Of a stretch of DNA of 21,483 nt, positions 1 to 6,142 are shown piece after piece. Both the position numbers and the translations under genes were made by a program. Numbering within the stretch: the first letter of the stretch is position 1; the number at the start of each line of letters is the position of its first letter. The notes below the pieces were generated by a model. It was not told where the DNA came from. It worked only from the letters and a program-made list of their open reading frames with translations, and did no database searches. Source of the DNA: Eubacterium sp. UBA3782 (GTDB lineage Bacteria; Bacillota; Clostridia; Lachnospirales; Lachnospiraceae); NCBI GenBank assembly GCA_002368795.1, contig DFFG01000089.1:1-21483 (forward strand), in the 5' to 3' direction.

Positions 1-490
1 CGCGGGCCATCTCATGGACGGTGTCATGGATCGCGTCAAGGTTCAGAGTCTTTGCCTTCTTGGCCAGCTCGGTTTTGCCGGCGGTAGCGCCATACTCAGC
101 CTCTACACGCATCTCCAGATTCTTCTTGGTGCTGTCAGTAACGACCTCGCCCAGAAGCTCGGCAAATTTGGCTGCATGCTCAGCCTCCTCATAGGCTGCC
201 TTCTCCCAATACAGACCGATCTCCGGATATCCCTCACGATAAGCGACGCGGGCCATTGCCAGATACATACCGACCTCAGAGCACTCGCCCTCGAAGTTGG
301 AGCGAAGGCCTTCCTTGATCTCTTCGGGAACATCAGATGCGATGCCGACTACGTGCTCAGCAGCCCAGACCATTCCCTCTTCCTTAACCTCTACAAATTT
401 CTCTGCCGGAACCTTACATACCGGGCATTTCTCCGGGGGGGTATCTCCCTCAACGATCGTTCCGCATACGGTACATCTCCATTTTGCCAT
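1..490 (-). CDS. Reverse rubrerythrin (NADH peroxidase type), 3' end outside window
   Basis: The 163 visible residues start at an ATG preceded by a GAAAGGAAGAG ribosome site. An N-terminal rubredoxin domain (C6-x2-C9 and C23-x2-C26, in CTVCG and CPVCK) is followed by a ferritin-like helical domain with conserved Glu and Glu-x2-His ligands (SNFEGECSE, YEEAEHAAKF). A rubredoxin module placed first identifies the 'reverse' rubrerythrin class. In clostridia that class takes electrons from NADH via a reductase and reduces H2O2 in the cytoplasm. The gene lies 76 bp downstream of a PerR-like regulator on the same strand, which fits peroxide control. No clear promoter was seen in the gap, so it may be read from perR. 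The C-terminal end lies beyond position 1, so the full length is unknown. Confidence 0.93.
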   Translation of the reverse strand, partial: MAKWRCTVCGTIVEGDTPPEKCPVCKVPAEKFVEVKEEGMVWAAEHVVGIASDVPEEIKEGLRSNFEGECSEVGMYLAMARVAYREGYPEIGLYWEKAAYEEAEHAAKFAELLGEVVTDSTKKNLEMRVEAEYGATAGKTELAKKAKTLNLDAIHDTVHEMAR

Positions 491-566
491 AGTTTGCTCT
501 TCCTTTCTTTTTTTAGCTATTCAATTCTCTGTCTGCAGGTTTCTGTGCAGCGCTCTGCGGTGAGGT

Positions 567-959
567 TCACATCGCCTCTTGCGTCTTGCAGTCTCCGCAG
601 AGTCCGTAATAATTCACCTGGCAGTCCTGCACGATACCGTCAAGCTGCCTGGCCTGCATCCGCAGTGCTGTCCGGTCTGCCGGCTCTACATCCGCGATTC
701 TTCCGCATCTGGTGCAGATAAAATGATCGTGGGGCTGCAGGTTGCCGTCATAGCGAACGGCTCCGTCTGTGGATGCCAGACGCTGGATCTCCCCGATCTC
801 TGTGAGAAGGGAAAGATTCCGGTAAACGGTTCCGAGGCTGACGCTGGGGTAATCCTTACGGATATCTGCATAGATCATATCCGCCGTGGGATGGTCCCTT
901 CGATGCATCAGATTACTCTTGATTGCATCTCTCTGGCGGCTGTGTTTCAATGCTGCCAT
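567..959 (-). CDS. perR: PerR-type peroxide-sensing Fur-family repressor
   Basis: This 130-residue protein has the Fur-family layout. A winged helix comes first (HPTADMIY at 23-30, SLGTVYRNLSLL in the recognition region), then a metal-binding dimerisation domain with HDH at 77-79. The structural zinc site is C82-x2-C85 and C121-x2-C124. Asp71 in the RYD motif is the position where PerR proteins have Asp and Fur proteins usually have Glu, and His23 matches the oxidisable PerR histidine. Together with the downstream rubrerythrin this favours PerR over Fur or Zur. An in-frame ATG lies 9 nt upstream, but AAAGGATGAG is well placed only for the ATG at 959. A partial PerR-box-like sequence lies upstream at about 991-1005 but matches only its central half. 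Function is confident at family level and likely at PerR level. Confidence 0.85.
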   Translation of the reverse strand: MAALKHSRQRDAIKSNLMHRRDHPTADMIYADIRKDYPSVSLGTVYRNLSLLTEIGEIQRLASTDGAVRYDGNLQPHDHFICTRCGRIADVEPADRTALRMQARQLDGIVQDCQVNYYGLCGDCKTQEAM

Positions 960-1229
960 CAGTCTCATCCTTTCTGTAAATATCCTGAAAACAAGAATAA
1001 TTACTGATTTTATTTTAACGAAAAGACTGCCGGTTAGTCCAGTGTAACAGGTGCGAAAACGGCACGTTTTTCTGCTTGTCCAGGCCGCCGTCCGGGACGT
1101 ATACTTATGGCAAAAGCAATTCGCCCGCCGGGCAGGACCACATCTGTCTGCCGCTTCTCCGAGGGATCCCCTGTTCCGCTTTTTTCCGCCTTTTTCCACA
1201 TTTTATGATCATGCAGTCGCATTTTGTAC
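960..1229. other. Non-coding stretch between perR and the upstream RNA-like unit
   Basis: About 270 bp with no convincing gene. Short open frames exist on both strands, but none has a ribosome site plus recognisable protein. On the minus strand it would be the distal part of a long perR leader if transcription enters from position 1358. The last 40 bp before perR are A/T-rich and may hold a proximal promoter, but no hexamer pair with good spacing was found. Confidence 0.5.
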
Positions 1230-1261
1230 AAAAAAAGGAGACCGGCTTTTGACCGATCCCC
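1230..1261 (-). terminator. Intrinsic terminator (minus strand) ahead of perR
   Basis: Read on the minus strand, GGGGATCGG (1261-1253) pairs with CCGGTCTCC (1245-1237) across a 7-nt loop, giving nine pairs of which two are G-U. Seven T residues follow (1236-1230). It lies about 130 nt downstream of the minus-strand promoter at 1365-1393 and would stop transcription before perR. Its 3' arm can also pair with an upstream GGAGACC, see the candidate RNA entry. Confidence 0.65.
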
Positions 1262-1276
1262 GCGCACTATTATGAT
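1249..1276 (+). promoter_or_regulatory. Possible plus-strand promoter
   Basis: TTGACC (1249-1254), a 16-bp spacer and TATGAT (1271-1276) give four-to-five out of six matches in each box. It points towards the lysR-type gene 270 bp away, but a terminator-like hairpin lies in between at 1319-1346. It may therefore serve a short RNA of about 60 nt, or lysR by read-through. It overlaps the minus-strand terminator. Confidence 0.35.
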
Positions 1277-1318
1277 ATACTCCCCTGGAGGTAGGGTCTC
1301 CTCCATGCATGGAAAGCC

Positions 1319-1346
1319 TGCAAACAATGTATTGTATGCATTTTTT
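1319..1346 (+). terminator. Weak intrinsic terminator-like hairpin (plus strand)
   Basis: TGCAAACAAT (1319-1328) and ATTGTATGCA (1331-1340) form an inverted repeat with one mismatch, followed directly by six T residues (1341-1346). The stem is A/T-rich, so termination may be inefficient. The same dyad could instead be a protein-binding site. Confidence 0.35.
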
Positions 1347-1364
1347 GCTTCTCATACAAGATTT

Positions 1365-1393
1365 AGTATAAGCCAATTCTGTCTGCAGTGCAA
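1365..1393 (-). promoter_or_regulatory. Sigma-A-type promoter, minus strand, towards perR
   Basis: On the minus strand: TTGCAC (1393-1388), a 17-bp spacer and TATACT (1370-1365). The -35 box and the following TGCAGACAG are shared almost exactly with the exonuclease promoter at 12911-12939, which has the same spacing. The first transcription unit downstream is the candidate RNA ending at 1230. perR is reached only if the terminator is passed. Confidence 0.5.
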
Positions 1394-1400
1394 TAGAAAA
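1379..1400. repeat. Copy 1 of a 22-bp direct repeat covering a promoter -35 region
   Basis: CTGTCTGCAGTGCAA followed by TAGAAAA. It matches 21 of 22 positions at 12925-12946. In both copies the reverse strand supplies the -35 hexamer TTGCAC plus TGCAGACAG of a minus-strand promoter. A shorter relative, CTGTCTGCAG, lies at 529-538 upstream of the rubrerythrin gene. Confidence 0.6.
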
Positions 1401-1549
1401 AAGATTTCCATTCGGAAATTTATGCAGCCCGAACGGGGTGACGTACCGGATCCGTCCTCTTGTTATGCGTAAACAATAGCCTCGTCATGCCGATAAAGCA
1501 TTAGCCCTTGATTTCCTCTATGATAGTATAGCTTTTGGAGGATTTTGTC

Positions 1550-2458
1550 ATGAATTTTACTGAGCTGCGCAACTTCATAAAGGTGGCAGACCTCGGCAGC
1601 TTTGAAAAGGCCAGCCGGGATCTGTTTCTGAATCCTTCTTCGGTGATCCGGCAGATCAATTCCCTGGAAAAAGAGACGGGACTTGTCCTGTTTAACCGGA
1701 CTCCCCAGGGGGTAAAGCTGACTTCCTCCGGAAAATGTTTTTACTATGACGTGACAGCTCTTCTCTCTAAAATGGATGAAGCAGTGCTCAAAGCTCGCAC
1801 TGCTTCTGATGACCAGTCAAACGTGGTCAGTATAGGTGTATCTCTTTCTGAGCCTTTCCGGGATTCCCGTCTGGCCCAGAAGGTCCTTCCGCTGCTCCGT
1901 TACCATGCCTTTCGAATGGTGCAGTACCGCTCCGATGAGATGGACCGCGGCCAGATTATCTCTGATCTTGGAAAGCAGATCGATCTTTTCCCGGCCTGCT
2001 GCGGCTTTGGTTCTCTGCAGAAGCGGTTTCCGTTTTTTGCTCTGTACCGCTCGGCCTGCATGATCGCCCTTCCGCACAGCCACACGCTTGCCCGCAAGAA
2101 AGCTCTGACATTTGCAGACCTTGCCGGACAGACGATCTACGTCCCTGATCCGGCTATCGACACCAGCCTTCAGGCGGCTGCCGGACGGTTTTCCGGAGAA
2201 GTGCAGGATGTACGCCTGATCGAGACGGATACCTTCTCGATCTCTGCCTGCAACATGGCCGCCATCTCAGGCAGTCTGATCCTGTGCACAGAGGACTGGC
2301 ATATCGCCCATCCTTCTCTCTGTCTCAAGCCGCTGGCGGAAGATATCTCCGTGCCCTTTGGCTTTTTCTATGACCGGGAGCCGTCGGATGCGGTGGCTAA
2401 GCTTCTTCTGCTTCTCCGTTCAAGGGGCTACAGCGGCAATATCGAGGATCTCGTCTGA
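1550..2458 (+). CDS. LysR-family transcriptional regulator
   Basis: This 302-residue protein begins at ATG 1550, eight bases after GGAGG (1537-1541). The frame could be extended to a TTG at 1535, but that codon overlaps the ribosome site. Residues 1-60 form the LysR winged helix-turn-helix (LRNFIKVADLGSFEKASRDL, then PSSVIRQINSLEKETGLVLFNR). A long linker helix and a periplasmic-binding-protein-like effector domain make up the rest. The effector is unknown. LysR proteins usually act on a divergent neighbour, which here would be the perR-side transcript about 150 bp or more away. The last 39 bases overlap the end of rsmA on the other strand. No strong promoter was found directly upstream; TAGTAT at 1524-1529 is a possible weak -10. 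Confidence 0.9.
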   Translation: MNFTELRNFIKVADLGSFEKASRDLFLNPSSVIRQINSLEKETGLVLFNRTPQGVKLTSSGKCFYYDVTALLSKMDEAVLKARTASDDQSNVVSIGVSLSEPFRDSRLAQKVLPLLRYHAFRMVQYRSDEMDRGQIISDLGKQIDLFPACCGFGSLQKRFPFFALYRSACMIALPHSHTLARKKALTFADLAGQTIYVPDPAIDTSLQAAAGRFSGEVQDVRLIETDTFSISACNMAAISGSLILCTEDWHIAHPSLCLKPLAEDISVPFGFFYDREPSDAVAKLLLLLRSRGYSGNIEDLV

Positions 2459-3307
2459 CAGACGTGCAAACTCCTCCAGGGTGAGTGTCTCGCCCCGGAC
2501 ATTTGCCGGAAAGCCTGCCCGGCGGATCGCTTCTTCTGCCATCTCCCTGGACAGATTCAGTTCCTTGCTGCCGCGAAGGCCGTTCATCATTGTTTTTCTC
2601 CGCTGCGCGAAGGATGCCCGGATGACCCGGAACATCAGCTCCTCATCCCGTACCGGTATCTTGTCGTTTGTCCGCTTTGTCAGCCGGATGACCGCACTGT
2701 CCACATTTGGCCGCGGAATAAAGCATCCAGGCGGCACGATCGCCGTGATCTCCGGCTCTGTATAATACTGTACAGCCAGAGACAGCGCGCCGTAATCTCT
2801 GCTGCCCGGCCCTGCCTGCATCCGGTCAGCCACTTCCTTCTGCACCATCACCGTGATCGACTGGATGGGCAGATTCTTTTCCAGCAGCTCCATCAAAATC
2901 GGCGTCGTAATATAATAGGGCAGATTTGCCACGACCTTGATGGGCGCTCCTCCGTTCCTCTCCTCGACAAAACGGTCCAGGTCCAGCTTCAGGATATCGC
3001 TGTGAATGACCTCCACATTATCCCAGTCCGAGAGGGTATCCTCCAGGATCGGGATCAGATTGCGGTCGATCTCCACGGCATATACCTGTTTTGCCGCATA
3101 AGCCAGATATTGGGTCAGGGTTCCTATCCCTGGCCCAATTTCCATGACAGAATCTTCTGGTCCTACCCCGGCTGCCCGGACGATGCCGTCCAGGATATTG
3201 CCGTCGACCAGAAAATTCTGTCCATATTTTTTCTGAAAGCGAAATCCATATTTGTTCAGGATCTCGATTGTACTGCCGGGTGTTCCCAGCCACGGTTCTC
3301 TTTTCAA
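2420..3307 (-). CDS. rsmA: 16S rRNA (adenine-1518/1519-N6) dimethyltransferase
   Basis: A full-length RsmA/KsgA of 295 residues. It dimethylates two adjacent adenines in the 3' hairpin of 16S rRNA using S-adenosylmethionine, late in small-subunit assembly. Visible motifs are KKYGQNFLVD near the N terminus, the SAM-binding IGPGIG (57-62), the acidic VEID after the second strand, and the catalytic NLPYYI (128-133). The C-terminal helical domain includes RASFAQRRKTMMNGL. The start is TTG at 3307, preceded by GGGAAG at short spacing; no ATG gives a family-like N terminus. It lies 32 bp downstream of the TPR/AAA+ gene, suggesting one transcript. Its end overlaps the lysR gene by 39 bp tail to tail. 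Loss of this enzyme is known to give kasugamycin resistance in other bacteria. Confidence 0.96.
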   Translation of the reverse strand: MKREPWLGTPGSTIEILNKYGFRFQKKYGQNFLVDGNILDGIVRAAGVGPEDSVMEIGPGIGTLTQYLAYAAKQVYAVEIDRNLIPILEDTLSDWDNVEVIHSDILKLDLDRFVEERNGGAPIKVVANLPYYITTPILMELLEKNLPIQSITVMVQKEVADRMQAGPGSRDYGALSLAVQYYTEPEITAIVPPGCFIPRPNVDSAVIRLTKRTNDKIPVRDEELMFRVIRASFAQRRKTMMNGLRGSKELNLSREMAEEAIRRAGFPANVRGETLTLEEFARLSDEILDIAAVAP

Positions 3308-3339
3308 AAAGCTTCCCGTCCTCTTCTTTCTGCCGCTGA

Positions 3340-6069
3340 TCAGGAAAGATCAAAATCCCTCTCTCTGAGGATGATCGTCTTGTCCTTGCCGCCCTTTCTC
3401 GGCCGGCGGCCCTTTGTCGCATGGCTGATCGCCTTGTCGATCATATCCTTAACTCTGGAGATGGTGACCGGCTCCTCCTCTGTCTGGCTATTGCCGATGC
3501 TTGTATACAGAGCCAGGATCGCCATATCATCGATCTTGCAGTCATTCTCTGTCGCGTAGGTCCGGGCGAAGGTGATCAGCTCGTCATTGGTAAATACCGG
3601 GATCGAGATCACCTTGTCGAACTTGGCGGCAAACTGCGGATATTTCTTCAGGAAGGCACGCATGTTGTTCTTCTCATCCTCGATGATCATGATCATGCAG
3701 TCCGTGCGGAACTCCATTGCCTGGCTGAGCTTCTCGACCGTCTGCTCCTCCATGCGGCTGACATCCTCGATCATCAGGAAGCCGCCCGCCATCTTATTTA
3801 CGATGCTGGCGGGATCCTTCCCGTTCATTTTTTCTCCGTTGACGCGGGCTACCTTTGCTGCCTCCATGCCAAGATCCTGGCACATCGTCAGCACCAGTCC
3901 CTCAGAGAGCCTTGACTTGCCGGTGCCCACAGCACCCATAACGGCGATATTGCCGTGAAGCGAGGTCTTCTCGCCTGCATGCTCATAGACACTGCCGATT
4001 GCTTCGAGGATCTGGCTGTCCATGCCCGGTACGCGGGCAAAGTAAGTAAAGATCTTTCTCTGCTCCTCGCTCATGCGGGTGGGCTTTGCCTTGTTCAGGA
4101 TACGGATCCTTCTCTCCTCAGGCGTCTCCTCGCTGAGGATCTTATCGATGGAGATCGGTACCGTATTCTGTCCCAGCAGATTGAGCGGGATGGTGCGGGT
4201 CCTGCGCTCTTCGGGCGTCGGCTCCGGATCCGGTACCTCAAGCTCTTCGATATAATGAGGCTTTCTGACCGTTTCTGCCGGCTCCTCTGCAGCTTCCTCA
4301 GAGGCTTCATCAGCCTGTTCCATCTCAGGTGTATCTTCAGAGACATCTTCCTGTGCATCGGCATCGGCCTCTGCCTCTGTATCCGCCTCATCTTCTGCTG
4401 TCTCCAAAATCTCCTCCGGAGCAGCTTCATCCTCTGCAGCCTCGGCCTGGACAGGCTCTTCTTCAGCTTCTTCTTCAGCAAAGGTATCTTCTTCCGGAAC
4501 TGCTGCCTCTTCTTCTGCTTCCGGCTCAGCTTCCGGCACGGGCTCGTCTTCCTCTTCTGCAAAGCCAGCTGCATCGCTCACTTCAGCAAAGCTGGCGGCA
4601 GCTTCTACGGGCTCCTCGTCCATCTCCGGAATAAACAGTTCGCCGGCTTCCATCTCCGGATATTCCCTGGTTTCAGAAGGCTCTTCTGCAGGTGCATCCT
4701 CGGATGCATCCGGTTCCATATCCTCGATCACTTCGCCCTCGGCAGCCGGGGCTTCATCGGTCGTATTGGCCATATTGCCGGCCGCGATCTCCTCCGAGAA
4801 GGATCCTGCCGTCTCGGACAGGAATTTCTCCAGATTGAACTCTTCCGGCTCGGCAGCGCTTTCCTCTGCGGGCTCTGCTTCCGGACGAACGTCGCCGGGA
4901 ACAGCATCCAGGGAAAGCTCCTCATTTTCCAGATCTCTCACCTTCAGGACGCCTTCATCCGGCTCATCCAGCACAAGGGTGCCGGTGTCCGCAACGCTTC
5001 TGCGGAATTCCGGCTCCTCCGGAACCATATCCTCCTCGTCCTCGTCGTCGTCATCTCTTCCGAACACAGACAGGAAGCTTCTTGCGATCTTTTCCTTGAG
5101 ATCACCTGCCGCAGCGCTGACACCTGCCGCGGTCGCGGCGGCTGCCTTGGCAATATCCTCTGCCGCTTCTGTCGCAGCTGCTTCCGCCTCCTGGACAGCC
5201 CCCTTCGGCTCCTCGCCAAGGACCATCTCCGGTTCAGCCTTCTCTTCAGGCTCCTCGCTCTCGGGCAGTTCGATCTGCTCCGGAAGGACGACCTCGGAAA
5301 CGGGTTCCTTCTCGGCAGGCTTTACTGCCGGCAGCGGCTGCGTACGGTCTCTTCTTGCGTTCACCCAGGCATTTGCGCGCACGCTGGCATCCTGGCTGGC
5401 ACCGCTCTCCTCCGGCAGCTCGGGCAGACTCTGTGAATCGCCTGCCGGGCTGTAGGCCAGTTTCATCTTATCATACATGCTCTGCTGGGACGGGGAGAGC
5501 TGGGCATAGCGCATCTTCAGCTCCATCGCCTTCTTGACATAACGTCCCTCAGAGAACCACAGGATCAGATCATCGCAGGTATCGATGCACTTCCGGGTAT
5601 CGCCGGCCTTTGCATACAGAGCCGCAAGCTCATACGCCCAGCGCTCGGTGTACTCCCTGTCCTTATAGTCCTCCAGCACATCGATCTGTGCCTGAAGCGG
5701 TGCTTTCTTTGCCTTGTACAGCTTATACTGAAGCAGACACAGGTTGTTGTCGTTCTTTGCCACCTTGGAATATTCTCTGAAGTAACGCTCGGCCTCATCG
5801 ATCTCTCCAAGTTTCAGGCACACCTCGACCAGACGTCCCAGAATGCCTCTTCCGATGGACGCACGGCTGCGTGCAAGCACAAGGATCTCCTTGGTCTTGG
5901 CGTAATCCTTATTCACTTCATAAACGTCAGCGACCATGTTCAGGGTATTGATGCTCTTTACGCGCCGCCAGTCGACCTCTTCGACGACCCTGAGCGCGTT
6001 TTCGTAATCCTTCTCCCTCACATAGCCGGTCAGTTCATCTAATTTCTGATGATATTCCTCTTTATCCAA
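3340..6069 (-). CDS. TPR - acidic linker - AAA+-like ATPase of unknown function
   Basis: This 909-residue protein has three parts. Residues 1-210 are helical repeats resembling TPRs (paired helices such as YENALRVVEEVDW, YAKTKEILVLARS, IDEAERYFREYSKVAK). Residues about 215-650 are a low-complexity, strongly acidic, Ala/Glu/Pro-rich and probably disordered linker. Residues 660-909 are a P-loop domain with Walker A GAVGTGKS (712-719). The Walker B-like strand FLMIED (764-769) has the order Glu-Asp instead of the usual Asp-Glu. Where CbxX/CfqX-type AAA+ proteins have an arginine finger (S-R-F), this one has AAKF with Lys816. The N-terminal TPR plus C-terminal AAA+ layout recalls EccA of type VII secretion, but no secretion genes are nearby. 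No signal peptide or membrane segment. The start is TTG at 6069 behind GGGAGGT. The product is not recognised by name. It sits between glgP and rsmA. Confidence 0.85.
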   Translation of the reverse strand: MDKEEYHQKLDELTGYVREKDYENALRVVEEVDWRRVKSINTLNMVADVYEVNKDYAKTKEILVLARSRASIGRGILGRLVEVCLKLGEIDEAERYFREYSKVAKNDNNLCLLQYKLYKAKKAPLQAQIDVLEDYKDREYTERWAYELAALYAKAGDTRKCIDTCDDLILWFSEGRYVKKAMELKMRYAQLSPSQQSMYDKMKLAYSPAGDSQSLPELPEESGASQDASVRANAWVNARRDRTQPLPAVKPAEKEPVSEVVLPEQIELPESEEPEEKAEPEMVLGEEPKGAVQEAEAAATEAAEDIAKAAAATAAGVSAAAGDLKEKIARSFLSVFGRDDDDEDEEDMVPEEPEFRRSVADTGTLVLDEPDEGVLKVRDLENEELSLDAVPGDVRPEAEPAEESAAEPEEFNLEKFLSETAGSFSEEIAAGNMANTTDEAPAAEGEVIEDMEPDASEDAPAEEPSETREYPEMEAGELFIPEMDEEPVEAAASFAEVSDAAGFAEEEDEPVPEAEPEAEEEAAVPEEDTFAEEEAEEEPVQAEAAEDEAAPEEILETAEDEADTEAEADADAQEDVSEDTPEMEQADEASEEAAEEPAETVRKPHYIEELEVPDPEPTPEERRTRTIPLNLLGQNTVPISIDKILSEETPEERRIRILNKAKPTRMSEEQRKIFTYFARVPGMDSQILEAIGSVYEHAGEKTSLHGNIAVMGAVGTGKSRLSEGLVLTMCQDLGMEAAKVARVNGEKMNGKDPASIVNKMAGGFLMIEDVSRMEEQTVEKLSQAMEFRTDCMIMIIEDEKNNMRAFLKKYPQFAAKFDKVISIPVFTNDELITFARTYATENDCKIDDMAILALYTSIGNSQTEEEPVTISRVKDMIDKAISHATKGRRPRKGGKDKTIILRERDFDLS

Positions 6070-6111
6070 GGTGTTACCTCCCGTATTGCTTCCGTTAGTA
6101 TCCCTGATACC

Positions 6112-6140
6112 ATATTATTACAAAATTGTTATAAAATAAA
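6112..6140 (-). promoter_or_regulatory. Probable promoter of the TPR/AAA+ gene
   Basis: On the minus strand: TTTATT (6140-6135), a 17-bp spacer and TAATAT (6117-6112), in an A/T-rich patch immediately behind the glgP stop. The -10 is good (5/6) and the -35 weak (3/6). It would allow the TPR/AAA+ and rsmA genes to be transcribed separately from ileS-glgP. Confidence 0.4.
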
Positions 6141-6142
6141 GA

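Larger units (their letters stand above)
1230..1358 (-). ncRNA. Candidate small RNA or attenuator leader upstream of perR
   Basis: A minus-strand promoter (1365-1393) predicts a start near 1358, and a strong terminator ends at 1230, defining a transcript of about 129 nt with no credible open frame. Inside it TGGAGG (1305-1300) can pair with CCTCCA (1291-1286). The overlapping segment AGGAGACC is fully complementary to GGTCTCCT of the terminator's 3' arm. The two pairings exclude each other, which is the arrangement of a terminator/antiterminator switch. No known riboswitch class was recognised. It could equally be a free-standing small RNA. Transcription is predicted, not shown. Confidence 0.35.

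Noticed and set aside
991..1005. PerR box upstream of perR
   Set aside because: TAATTATT in the centre fits, but the outer positions do not; about 9 of 15 matches in an A/T-rich stretch is too weak to call.
1262..1292. yybP-ykoY (Mn2+) riboswitch because of GGGGAGTA on the minus strand
   Set aside because: Only this 8-base core is present; the second conserved loop and the helical junction of the class are missing.
1276..1292. Second CsoR-type operator (TATACTCCCCTGGAGGTA)
   Set aside because: The dyad is broken at several positions, unlike the perfect site at 20877-20895, and the neighbouring genes are not copper genes.
1034..1327. 97-codon open frame between perR and lysR (minus strand)
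   Set aside because: No ribosome site, no recognisable protein, atypical composition, and it runs through the terminator hairpin.
1303..1472. Short plus-strand open frame beginning MHGKPANNV
   Set aside because: GGAGG is too far from the ATG and sits in a hairpin, and the frame crosses a terminator-like repeat; no protein family recognised.
3955..5436. 493-codon open frame opposite the acidic-linker gene
   Set aside because: A shadow of the Glu/Ala-rich low-complexity coding strand: it has Leu/Cys/Arg-rich composition and no ribosome site.
3340..6069. Type VII secretion EccA
   Set aside because: The TPR plus AAA+ layout is similar, but there are no WXG100, EccC/EssC or other secretion genes in the window and the ATPase motifs are divergent.
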